Positions 7,946-15,262 of a stretch of DNA of 64,000 bases are shown here, in pieces. The notes beneath the pieces were generated by a model. The model was not told where the DNA came from, made no database searches, and saw only the letters and a program-made list of their open reading frames with translations. The stretch's first letter is position 1. Every line of letters begins with the position of its first letter. The position numbers and the translations under genes were made by a program. Origin of the DNA: Fodinibius salicampi (GTDB taxonomy: Bacteria > Bacteroidota > Rhodothermia > Balneolales > Balneolaceae); NCBI RefSeq assembly GCF_039545095.1, contig NZ_BAABRS010000002.1:124001-188000 (forward strand). Direction: 5' to 3'.

Positions 7946-8203
7946 ATGAAGAAGCAGAAAGTTGAACCCTTGTATCCATCAGGAATGCAGCTTAATGAAG
8001 ACGAAGACAAGTTGTACGGGCCCGGTGAAAAAACGCAAGAAGGAGTTCAGGAAGATCAAGAAACTGGTCAGGGCTATATGATGCCCCCTATGCAGGATGA
8101 TGAGCTGAATGACCAGGATACTCCGTTTATCACCAAACAGCGACCCGTCCAGTCAAATGGTAAAGTGAAACCCTTACCCCCAACCGGAATAAACTTTGAA
8201 TAA
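7946..8203 (+). CDS. hypothetical acidic, proline-rich protein of the element backbone
   Basis: 85 aa from the ATG at 7946, chosen because AGGAGG ends 6 bp upstream, one of the few strong Shine-Dalgarno sites in the window. It is acidic and low in hydrophobics, with Pro-rich segments (PLYPSGMQLNEDED, MMPPMQDDELNDQD, KPLPPTGINFE), and is probably disordered. It ends 1 bp before the next ATG, so the pair is translationally coupled. Function unknown; possibly a scaffold or partner of the 304-aa protein. Confidence 0.65.
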   Translation: MKKQKVEPLYPSGMQLNEDEDKLYGPGEKTQEGVQEDQETGQGYMMPPMQDDELNDQDTPFITKQRPVQSNGKVKPLPPTGINFE

Positions 8204-8204
8204 T

Positions 8205-9119
8205 ATGCAGAGTACAGCCACACGAAACGATCAAAGTAAACTGAAATCAAAAGCTCCCGCAGATGGTTCCCGTAGATATGATAAAGGAACGTTTCCGGCT
8301 TATGATACTGAATATCAAAGACTGGAAAAGCGCTCCGATATCCTAAAGGGGTCCATAAAGAACTTGAAACCGAATCTGATTCAGCTTGAAGGAAACGATG
8401 ACGGGCGATACAAACAAGGGGGCTCATGGAAAACAGCCCTTATTCCGCTTGCCAAAGAGAATCTTAAGGAGGTGTACAGGGATTTCAAAATATGGCAAAA
8501 GCAACAAGTCCGCAGTGGTGAAGCTCTTAAACCTCCTAAGGAATGGCCGGATGAATTGCTAAAAGAACGTTTAAAAGTTGAAGCAAGATTAGACGTCCGC
8601 AGGGCTGAAAAGTTTACAGTTGAGAAAGCGATTGAGCAAAATAAACGGGAAGAAAAACGCAAACGCGGACAGCTGAAAAAACAAAGATTGCTCCCACATG
8701 GCCCGCTTGGTAAAGGAGTCAACCCTAAAAAAGGTTTTAAGGAAGGTACGGAAGTTGACGGTCAGGTAGTGAAGTATAGCAAAAGTGATGTCCCATATAT
8801 TGATGAACCCGACTCCCCTTATCACCAGATGCCGATTTTTCACTACAAAAAGATGGTGATACAATGGAGAAAAGAAGTAGGTATTGACAAACAACCTTTT
8901 GATCTAAACGGACTGCGGGAGAAACGAGATGAGATTCACCGCAAACGTTGTAAGGAGGCCACTGCCCAAGGGAAAGAACCTCCTACAAAAAAGCTCATTG
9001 TAACTCCCGGAAAAATTGCCAAGTGGATAGACAGATTAGAAATTACCAAAGCTGATTGGCCTGAATGGCCAGAAGGAGCTAAATCAATTACAGAATTAGA
9101 GCAAAATGAAAGCTCATAA
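8205..9119 (+). CDS. hypothetical basic protein of the element backbone
   Basis: 304 aa from the ATG at 8205, 1 bp after the upstream stop; the ORF also reads from a TTG at 8196. Strongly basic, with coiled-coil-like stretches (EYQRLEKRSDILKGSIKNLK; VEKAIEQNKREEKRKRGQLK) and several Trp-containing segments near the C-terminus (KIAKWIDRLEITKADWPEWP). No enzymatic motif seen. Being immediately upstream of the polymerase-like gene, it may be a DNA-binding accessory replication protein; this is inference. A strong terminator-like hairpin follows its stop. Confidence 0.7.
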   Translation: MQSTATRNDQSKLKSKAPADGSRRYDKGTFPAYDTEYQRLEKRSDILKGSIKNLKPNLIQLEGNDDGRYKQGGSWKTALIPLAKENLKEVYRDFKIWQKQQVRSGEALKPPKEWPDELLKERLKVEARLDVRRAEKFTVEKAIEQNKREEKRKRGQLKKQRLLPHGPLGKGVNPKKGFKEGTEVDGQVVKYSKSDVPYIDEPDSPYHQMPIFHYKKMVIQWRKEVGIDKQPFDLNGLREKRDEIHRKRCKEATAQGKEPPTKKLIVTPGKIAKWIDRLEITKADWPEWPEGAKSITELEQNESS

Positions 9120-9154
9120 TAAGACAGAGCCCCATAGACAGGGCTTCTCCGTCC

Positions 9155-9206
9155 GGCCTGGGGTTTGACCGGCAGTCGTCCTACCGGGTTTTCCCAGGCC
9201 ACTTTT
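9155..9206 (+). terminator. intrinsic terminator after the backbone gene
   Basis: GGCCTGGG (9155–9162) pairs with CCCAGGCC (9193–9200), and the loop holds two CCGG copies that can pair further; ACTTTTTT follows. It closes the transcript of the two backbone genes. A smaller hairpin AGCCC/GGGCT lies just before it. Confidence 0.7.
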
Positions 9207-9279
9207 TTCATAAACACGAAGGGGAAAGCTTGACCACTTTCTTCCTCCTGCCCGAAAGGGCAAATAATAACGAATATCA

Positions 9280-9376
9280 GCAGGGGGTAAAGCTCTGCAG
9301 GCTTTAAGGAGTTTTCCGATCCGCTCCTTCACCCCCTGCTTTCTTTTTAATTAGGATCGGAGCAAAGGATCGGAAT
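9280..9376 (+). promoter_or_regulatory. structured RNA leader with loop-to-RBS complementarity, upstream of the polymerase-like gene
   Basis: Outer stem GCAGGGGGT (9280–9288) with ACCCCCTGC (9331–9339) encloses two hairpins with almost no unpaired bases between: AAAGC/GCTTT (9289–9305) and AAGGAG/CTCCTT (9306–9329). A U-rich run follows (TTTCTTTTT, 9340–9348). The loop of the second hairpin contains TTCCGATCC (9314–9322), complementary to GGATCGGA at 9354–9361 and GGATCGGAA at 9367–9375. The latter ends 2 bp before the ATG and includes the only plausible ribosome-binding bases. It could act as an attenuator, a pseudoknot-type translational switch, or an iteron-like origin; see the finding. 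Confidence 0.65.
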
Positions 9377-9377
9377 A

Positions 9378-10757
9378 ATGAAAAAAATAAATCCACAAGC
9401 GATTAGCAGAAATGCTGAAAAAGAATTACAACAGCGCAAAGGTTCTGACTCATGGCTCAAAGAAGCCATTTCTTTTTTCCGCCGGAGCGGCTGGATTTGG
9501 AAAGTGCAGTCAGACTATCAGGAAGATATGGTTTGGGAGTTGTTCGAAAATCTACCACTCGCTAACCGATCTGAAACCCGGTGGGCTTTTTTCCAGCTGG
9601 TTGCTTGTGTGCTCCAAAATAAATGGAAAGCTGTTCGTTTGCCCCGTACTGAATCAAAGTACAAAAAGAACCACTACAACAATGTTGGGCCTGTTGTAAT
9701 TGATATAATGGACACCCTTCACAAACACGGATACATTGGAATGAAAAAAGGATATAAATTTGAGGATGAAAATAATGCCGCCCAGACTCGGGTATGGGCT
9801 ACTGATAAGCTGTTAGAGACTTGCCCAGTTTCCCCTAAAAATATCGTTGAGGTACCCTATGAGGTTGTGATACTGAAAGGACCTAAGGGCCCAAACGGCA
9901 AACGTCCACTGAAGGATTACCGGGATACCCGTTTCACCCGGAAGACCCGCAAGAAGCTTGAACTCATTAATGAAGTTAATACCAATGCTGATGTCTTGTT
10001 TTTGAACTACAGAATATATGCCTATGTCCAGCGTCAGTTTGTTGAAAAATGGTCATGGGATGGCAGATTGTACACCAGCGGTTATCGGCATATTCAGGGG
10101 CTCGAAGAGGAAGAACGATTACAGCTCTCTATCAATGGTGATCCTGTGGTTGAGGTTGATTACTCCGGCTTACACCCTCGGTTGTTATATACGTGGGAGG
10201 GCTGTCAGTACGATGACGACCCTTATACCGCAGTTCACCGGAACCCCTATGTAAGGGCCTTCCTAAAAATTATTCTCCTGTGCATGATCAATAATCCCGG
10301 CAAGACAGAAGCAGAAAAAGCGGCGAATGATTGGCTGTGGCAATTCCCCCGGAAAGACAAAGAGACGGGGGAGTACATTTCACCGCACCTTAGCTATGAT
10401 AAATGGTTTTTACAGCAGAAGCTGAAACGCATAGGTATCACCAAGGCTGGACCGTTGATAGATGAATTTAGTGAAGTACATGAACCGATTGCTCACCATT
10501 TATGCACCCCGAAACCTACGGGCTTCAAACTCCGGAACCAAGACAGCAGTATAGCGATTGATGTGCTGTATAATTTTGCCCAAAAAGGGATTCCGTGTAT
10601 CCCGGTGCATGATAGTTTTTTGATTCAAGATCAGTACAAGGATGAGCTGGTAAAGGTGATGAATACCACCTATAAAAAACATACGAAAGGATACCGCTGT
10701 CCAACAAAGGTTAAGTCCTTGGAAGCCAACATATTAGTTTCTAACCTTGTTAGTTAA
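9378..10757 (+). CDS. family-A-like polymerase (palm/fingers only), putative replication protein of the element
   Basis: 459 aa. Three motifs fit the polymerase A / single-subunit RNA polymerase superfamily. Motif A is DYSGLHPR (Asp261), motif B RAFLK (Arg293, Lys297; RxxxK), and motif C PVHDSFLI (His411, Asp412). The order and spacing are right for a palm with inserted fingers. There is no 5' nuclease, no 3' exonuclease and no usual thumb, and the protein is far shorter than PolA. Odd points: His266 stands where Pol I has its steric-gate Glu, and motif C is HDS, as in T7 RNA polymerase, rather than HDE. The N-terminal ~200 residues are basic and unrecognised. Likely role: replication or priming of the element, or use in repair. 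Preceded by the structured leader. Confidence 0.75.
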   Translation: MKKINPQAISRNAEKELQQRKGSDSWLKEAISFFRRSGWIWKVQSDYQEDMVWELFENLPLANRSETRWAFFQLVACVLQNKWKAVRLPRTESKYKKNHYNNVGPVVIDIMDTLHKHGYIGMKKGYKFEDENNAAQTRVWATDKLLETCPVSPKNIVEVPYEVVILKGPKGPNGKRPLKDYRDTRFTRKTRKKLELINEVNTNADVLFLNYRIYAYVQRQFVEKWSWDGRLYTSGYRHIQGLEEEERLQLSINGDPVVEVDYSGLHPRLLYTWEGCQYDDDPYTAVHRNPYVRAFLKIILLCMINNPGKTEAEKAANDWLWQFPRKDKETGEYISPHLSYDKWFLQQKLKRIGITKAGPLIDEFSEVHEPIAHHLCTPKPTGFKLRNQDSSIAIDVLYNFAQKGIPCIPVHDSFLIQDQYKDELVKVMNTTYKKHTKGYRCPTKVKSLEANILVSNLVS

Positions 10758-10886
10758 TACATGTATAATGGTAAGAATAATAATATGATTGGTATATATA
10801 GTGAGTATTAAGAATGATAGAATAGAGTGAATAGTATAGTTGATAAAAAAAAAGCCTGATTTCACCTGAAACTAAAATAATTTATT

Positions 10887-11660
10887 ATGCCACAACGCTG
10901 CCGAGTATGCTCCCACAACAAGACAAAGGAAATGAATAAATTAATCATCCAAGGGAAACCTGATACCCAAATTGGTGAAAAGTATGGTGTTAATCCCCAG
11001 TCTGTCAGGTACCACCGCTTAAACCACCTCCCTGATAAATTGGTGAAGGCCTTCAAAGAGGATGAAGAACGTCACGCTGAAAATATCCTAAGCGGAATCA
11101 ATGACCTGCTCCAAAGTACCAAACAGGTGATGGAAGATGCCAAAGAGGATGGACAAAAAAATACCCAGCTGAAAGCCATAAAAGAAGCACGCTCCACCTA
11201 TGAGCTGTTATCAAAGATAGCGGTGAAGCTTGAAGAGTACCGCAGGGAGGATAAACAGGATGAAATAAGCAAAGCGGTCCACCAAGTGAAAAAAGGTCTT
11301 AAAGCATTAAGTGATACAGAGCTAAAAGCATATATGGGCTTACAAGCAAAAATTTTATCAGCTAATCCCGAACATACATTAGATATGGATACCAAGAGGT
11401 TTGTTAACCATGTTACTTCTGATAGGTTTGGTGATACTGATAGTGGTGATATGGTACGGACAAAATACAGTGGTTCAAGCGGTGATGGTGGTACAGCAGG
11501 TTCAGATACCCCGAGTAACCGTGTAAACCAACCGAGGAATAATCAAACACATGAGCCCGATATGGTTGACGATCTCGACCTGGATTTGGATGAATTAGAC
11601 CTCACAGAAGATAACACTATCCCAAGTGAAAGAACTGACCCTGACTGGATGAAACGATAA
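10887..11660 (+). CDS. HTH and coiled-coil protein, terminase-small-subunit-like or partition-like
   Basis: A 257-aa protein. The N-terminus has CRVCSH (possible half zinc site) followed by a HTH (KLIIQGKPDTQIGEKYGVNP, then QSVRYHRLNHLP), similar in style to the DNA-binding end of phage small terminase and related regulators. Residues ~55–130 are a long charged coiled coil. The C-terminal third is Gly/Ser/Asp-rich and ends in an acidic repeat (DDLDLDLDELDL). No large terminase is present, so packaging is doubtful; segregation or replication control is as likely. It lies 130 bp after the polymerase-like gene, same direction. Confidence 0.65.
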   Translation: MPQRCRVCSHNKTKEMNKLIIQGKPDTQIGEKYGVNPQSVRYHRLNHLPDKLVKAFKEDEERHAENILSGINDLLQSTKQVMEDAKEDGQKNTQLKAIKEARSTYELLSKIAVKLEEYRREDKQDEISKAVHQVKKGLKALSDTELKAYMGLQAKILSANPEHTLDMDTKRFVNHVTSDRFGDTDSGDMVRTKYSGSSGDGGTAGSDTPSNRVNQPRNNQTHEPDMVDDLDLDLDELDLTEDNTIPSERTDPDWMKR

Positions 11661-11953
11661 CACCGGCAGGATACAAGCCGCCGAAGTAGGGTAGACTGCC
11701 CGACATCCCCTTGACAACAAGCGATCCCTTACTCTCTCCCCTTTCCTTGTACCTACGTATAACCCCCTTAACATGATCCGCTTAGATACTGTTCTCGTAA
11801 GTTCCTGCCCTCCATATACTTATAAATAACATTTTTTAAACGACCGTATAAATTCCGTTGTCCTTTGGGGGTCATCTTCTTACATTACAACAACTTAGCG
11901 ATAAGTACTTGTTTTTATTGTACTTGAACCCACAAACCAAAAACCTACCACTT

Positions 11954-12310
11954 ATGTCCAAAGAAGAAATAGTATCAACTGACCTGAAAGCAGACGAAGC
12001 CATTGAGCATATTGAAAACACTCCTAAAAAAGAGCTCAACGGCTTTATCACTGATAGTGAAGACCGGGTTACTGTTTTAGAAGCGTATGATAAAGCCACA
12101 ATGTCCATGGCCGCACGCTCGCGACAGATATTGAAGCCACTGATTAAGGAAGGTGAGCATACCCGACAGGAGTTAAAGGAGATATTACTTGAAGAAGATA
12201 TCACCGAAACTACTGCGGATGTAATCCTGACAGACAGTAAGAATCCTAAGTACAACCAGTTTGAAAAGCTGGTGATTGAGGATGAAGATGGCTGTTATAC
12301 ATTTGAGTAA
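11954..12310 (+). CDS. hypothetical small acidic protein of the element
   Basis: 118 aa from the ATG at 11954; the upstream extension to 11858 lacks coding character and would cover the leader motif AAAAACCTACCA that ends 3 bp before this ATG. It is helical and acidic (LKADEAIEHIENTPKKELNG; LIKEGEHTRQELKEILLEED) with a possible winged-helix pattern in the second half (TRQELKEILLEEDITETTAD) ending in a beta strand KLVIEDEDGCYTFE. Could be a small wHTH regulator. Precedes the resolvase. Confidence 0.65.
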   Translation: MSKEEIVSTDLKADEAIEHIENTPKKELNGFITDSEDRVTVLEAYDKATMSMAARSRQILKPLIKEGEHTRQELKEILLEEDITETTADVILTDSKNPKYNQFEKLVIEDEDGCYTFE

Positions 12311-12323
12311 TCCCCACCACCTC

Positions 12324-12360
12324 CACCTTTCCAATAATTGATTGACGCTTTGGAAAGGTG
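12324..12360. terminator. perfect 10-bp inverted repeat after the small acidic protein gene
   Basis: CACCTTTCCA (12324–12333) and TGGAAAGGTG (12351–12360) are exact reverse complements with a 17-bp loop. A second hairpin follows directly, AGGG/CCCT with a T run (about 12363–12382). Together they look like tandem terminators; the symmetric repeat could also be a recombinase or regulator site. Confidence 0.55.
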
Positions 12361-12402
12361 ATAGGGCGACAAGGACCCTTTTTAAATTGATACCAAAAAT
12401 CC

Positions 12403-12462
12403 ATGAAACCAAACTCATCATCTGATGATGAAAAAATCTCAACCCAAACCCCCTTAACATGA
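12403..12462 (+). CDS. possible 19-aa leader peptide overlapping the resolvase start
   Basis: ATG at 12403 encodes MKPNSSSDDEKISTQTPLT and its TGA overlaps the resolvase ATG as ATGA (12459–12462), the usual form of translational coupling. It contains a 17-bp palindrome, TCATCATC-T-GATGATGA (12415–12431), that may instead be an operator or crossover-accessory site. Weak on its own because the peptide is short. Confidence 0.3.
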   Translation: MKPNSSSDDEKISTQTPLT

Positions 12463-13142
12463 AATACATTTGTTATTACCGAGTTTCAACTAAACAGCAA
12501 GGTTCATCCGGGCTGGGACTAAAAGCCCAGCGCCAACAGGTTGAACGTTTTTTGGATGGTACAGATGCGAAAGTCATTGATACCTATACAGAGATTGAAA
12601 GCGGAGCCGAGGACAACCGCCCTATACTTGAGGAAGCTATACAGCAGTGTGAAGCCACCGGAGCTACTCTGCTGGTCGCCCACCTGTCCCGCCTGACCCG
12701 GAACGTCAAGTTTGGATTTGAGCTAAAGGAACGGTTTGAGCGATCTAATATGAACTTCCGCATTCTTTCACCTCCTTGCGACAATACGTTGACCTTTGGT
12801 ATTAACCTGACTACCATACAGCATGAACGAGAAGAAATTGGGCGACGTACCAAAGCCGCACTCGATACCCTCAAGGATAAGGGTATCAAGCTGGGGAATC
12901 CTGAAAATCTAACAGACGAAGCACGGCAAAAGGCATGGGCCAGTATATCCGAGAATGCCCGCAATGCAGATGCCGTCCGCCAGGCAATGGCTGTCATTGA
13001 GCCCCGCCGTGATCAAGGTGAATCTTATGCTCGTATTGCAGAGCGCTTGAACGATGCAGGTTTCCGCACCCGGGAAGGTAAAAAATTCTACCCCGCTACT
13101 GTCCGCAGGATATACTTGCGGTTTACTGAGGACGACAATTGA
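12459..13142 (+). CDS. resolvase/invertase-type serine recombinase
   Basis: A 227-aa protein. The N-terminal catalytic domain has YYRVSTKQQ with nucleophile Ser10, then GLKAQRQQVERF and VAHLSRLTRN (the conserved LSRLxR segment). The C-terminal ~60 residues form a helix-turn-helix (YARIAERLNDAGFRTREGK) typical of small resolvases and invertases. It is much shorter than the integrase downstream. Possible jobs: resolution of element multimers, or inversion of a local segment. The spacing and the ATGA overlap suggest coupling to a short leader. The gene starts after a 16-bp sequence that also occurs at 11761. Confidence 0.9.
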   Translation: MKYICYYRVSTKQQGSSGLGLKAQRQQVERFLDGTDAKVIDTYTEIESGAEDNRPILEEAIQQCEATGATLLVAHLSRLTRNVKFGFELKERFERSNMNFRILSPPCDNTLTFGINLTTIQHEREEIGRRTKAALDTLKDKGIKLGNPENLTDEARQKAWASISENARNADAVRQAMAVIEPRRDQGESYARIAERLNDAGFRTREGKKFYPATVRRIYLRFTEDDN

Positions 13143-13169
13143 AACCACCAACCACAAAAACCTACCACC

Positions 13170-13355
13170 ATGAGTAAACGAAAAAAGAAAAAAGCAAAAA
13201 TGACCCTTAAAGATGGGGATGGAAACATAGTCAAAGAGGTACCTCTCACTGAAGCCAATGATGACTGGCTCCGCAGTGGTCGAGTCAGCAAAGAGGAACG
13301 AGAGCGGATGGACAAAAAGGAGGGCACTTTAAATCCCGTAGACCAAGAGGAATAG
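13170..13355 (+). CDS. small charged hypothetical protein
   Basis: 61 aa, starting with a lysine-rich run (MSKRKKKKAKM) and otherwise charged and hydrophilic. It begins 27 bp after the resolvase stop and is preceded by AAAAACCTACCA 2 bp before the ATG, the same leader motif as the genes at 11954 and 13489, which supports the coding call. Function unknown; the basic tail suggests nucleic-acid binding, possibly a recombination directionality factor, which is speculation from size, charge and position next to the integrase. Confidence 0.55.
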   Translation: MSKRKKKKAKMTLKDGDGNIVKEVPLTEANDDWLRSGRVSKEERERMDKKEGTLNPVDQEE

Positions 13356-13488
13356 CCTGTTCCAGTGGTTTATCCACTTTGACAGCCGGTCGACAGTGGG
13401 CATAGACTGTAGTTCTCGGTTGTCCGCATATATGGATATACCCGTATAAAGTCATTAAGTTACATTCCAATAAAACCTACCAAGTATT

Positions 13489-15186
13489 ATGAGTGAACCA
13501 AAAGCATATTCGTACATCAGATTTTCAACACCTGAACAAAAAGAAGGTGATACAGAACGAAGGCAAACAGACGCCATAGAAAATGCAGAAAACTATGCTG
13601 ATGATGAAGGTCTTAAGTTGGTATCACTTCGGGATGAAGGCATTTCTGGCTTTTCAGGAAAACATATCACCGAAGGAGCTCTTGGAGAATTCCTTGATAA
13701 AGTGAAAGCGAATAAAATCACAGCAGGCTCTTGCCTACTTATTGAAAATATTGATAGGCTCACCCGACTGGAACCATTGAAAGCCCAGAGACTACTAATA
13801 GATATTCTTGACGCCGGAATTAAGTTGGTTGTTTTAGGAGGAGGAAGGCGTTGGGAAATTACTGAAGAAAATTATAGTAAGAATGGAAATATCTATCGAC
13901 TCACTGGAGAAATTCAAAGGGCTCATGATGAGTCAAAACGCAAGTCCGAAATGCTCCAAGAAACGTGGCAGGAGAAGCGAAAGAAGGCAAAGGAAGGAGG
14001 AAAGAAACTGACAGAAATATGTCCTATGTGGCTGAAGCTTAGTGATGACAAAACTGAATTCAAAGAACGTGAGGAAGTAGTCGAGGTCATTCAAAAAATG
14101 TTTGAAATGAAACTGGACAAGAAAGGCACCTACCGGATAATGAAGGAACTAAACAAAAAAAGTTATCCGTTTTTAGAAAAGTCAGATCGCAATTCGACTG
14201 GCAAATGGGCTAAAAGTACTATTAATAGATATCTCCGGGATCGTCGGCTTATAGGAGAATACAACCCCCATTTGAAGAACCGTCAAACTAATGAAGAACG
14301 AAAAAAGATCGAGGGTGAGGTTTGGGAGGATTATTATCCAGAAGTGATTAAAAAGAATAATTTTGATGCAGTTCAGGAGCTTATGGACCAGAATAGTGAA
14401 AACAACACGGGTGGTCCAACAGGTAAGATGTCTAATCTTTTCCGTCATATTGTAAAGTGTTCGGAATGTGGAGGGGCCATGCACCATCAAAACAAAGGTA
14501 ACGGTTTGCGGTACTTACGTTGTTATAACGCCCAAAAAGGTGAATGTGAGCAGACCGATACAGTACGATATGACCTTTATTTTGAACCATCTCTTTTGGA
14601 TTATTGTAAAGGATTGTCTGTAGAAGAACTTTTGCCAGATGCCGAACAACGAGACTTAAAGATAAAACGCAAAGAAAATGAGTTGCTAAGTGTCAAAGGA
14701 GCATTGAATGATGTTAAGAATAAGATTAAAAACTACGAGCGGATTCTGGGAGAAACTACAAGTCTGAAAAGACAGAAGCGATATGACGAAATTCTAGACG
14801 ATCTGGATGATGAAGCCGAAAAACTAAATCAAAAAATTAAAGATATTGAGGCCGAACTCACCCAACTTCGTGAGGTTGCAGAACGCACAGGTCAGCGAAT
14901 AAAAGATATTACTGATCTCTGGAAACGTGTGGAGGAGCTGGATGGACAGGCACTAATTGATTTACGGGTAAAACTGAACCAGAAGCTCCGACGTTTAATA
15001 GATAAGATTGAGGTCGGGTGGAAGGAGAATATAAAGGGAGGGCAATTCCTGAAGCTTGATTTATATTTTGCAAATGAGATACTTCGAGAGATGCGGATAC
15101 CAGGTGATCACAAACTACCCCGTAAGGATGAGTCAAAGGGAGATGTTCCACTTATTGCGTTAAAGGATTTTGAGGTGTCTTCATAG
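13489..15186 (+). CDS. int: large serine recombinase (integrase of the element)
   Basis: A 565-aa protein. The catalytic domain has YIRFSTPEQ with nucleophile Ser13, [11 protein letters not shown] and [11 protein letters not shown]. The recombinase domain (~160–300) has WLKLSDD...YRIMKELN...[20 protein letters not shown] zinc ribbon starts CSECGG (Cys324, Cys327) and closes with two later Cys in CYNAQKGEC, followed by a long coiled coil (~385–490), the classical layout of large serine integrases. It ends 63 bp from the right junction, where such integrases usually sit. It should insert the element at attB in comM through a 2-bp core without host factors; excision would need a directionality factor. 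Confidence 0.95.
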   Translation: MSEPKAYSYIRFSTPEQKEGDTERRQTDAIENAENYADDEGLKLVSLRDEGISGFSGKHITEGALGEFLDKVKANKITAGSCLLIENIDRLTRLEPLKAQRLLIDILDAGIKLVVLGGGRRWEITEENYSKNGNIYRLTGEIQRAHDESKRKSEMLQETWQEKRKKAKEGGKKLTEICPMWLKLSDDKTEFKEREEVVEVIQKMFEMKLDKKGTYRIMKELNKKSYPFLEKSDRNSTGKWAKSTINRYLRDRRLIGEYNPHLKNRQTNEERKKIEGEVWEDYYPEVIKKNNFDAVQELMDQNSENNTGGPTGKMSNLFRHIVKCSECGGAMHHQNKGNGLRYLRCYNAQKGECEQTDTVRYDLYFEPSLLDYCKGLSVEELLPDAEQRDLKIKRKENELLSVKGALNDVKNKIKNYERILGETTSLKRQKRYDEILDDLDDEAEKLNQKIKDIEAELTQLREVAERTGQRIKDITDLWKRVEELDGQALIDLRVKLNQKLRRLIDKIEVGWKENIKGGQFLKLDLYFANEILREMRIPGDHKLPRKDESKGDVPLIALKDFEVSS

Positions 15187-15224
15187 CTTCCACGCACAGG
15201 ATTAATATTTTTTTTATAATTATT

Positions 15225-15262
15225 AGTTGTACCCTATACACGGTTATTATGGTCGGTCCGCC
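15225..15262 (+). other. attR: right junction of the element in comM
   Basis: Element sequence CCCTATACACGGTTATTA ends at core TG (15250–15251), followed by comM sequence GTCGGTCCGCCGGG. Joining the left chromosomal GTGATCC to TG and GTCGGTCCG gives codons GTG ATC CTG GTC GGT, the expected V-I-L-V-G before the P-loop. The inferred attP carries TATACACGGTT and TATATACGGTT as near-direct repeats on either side of the core. Confidence 0.8.

Larger units (their letters stand above)
3974..15251. mobile_element. 11.28-kb serine-integrase element inserted in comM
   Basis: Bounded by the two halves of comM, which join in frame at a TG dinucleotide present at both ends (3972–3973 and 15250–15251). 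Contents, left to right: an orphan small gene; an AT-rich cargo region with a three-gene reverse-strand operon and small membrane proteins; an XRE regulator; two backbone proteins of unknown function; a structured RNA leader; a family-A-like polymerase; a HTH/coiled-coil protein; a small acidic protein; a resolvase-type recombinase; a small basic protein; and a large serine integrase beside the right end. No relaxase, conjugation, capsid, portal or large-terminase gene is evident, so it resembles an integrative plasmid or satellite more than a complete phage or ICE. Confidence 0.9.

Noticed and set aside
9378-10757. Host DNA polymerase I
   Set aside because: It is half the length, lacks both nuclease domains and has altered motifs A and C; it belongs to the element.
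3974-15251. Complete prophage or conjugative element
   Set aside because: No capsid, portal, tail, large terminase, relaxase or type-IV secretion gene was seen; a small-terminase-like HTH protein alone is not enough.
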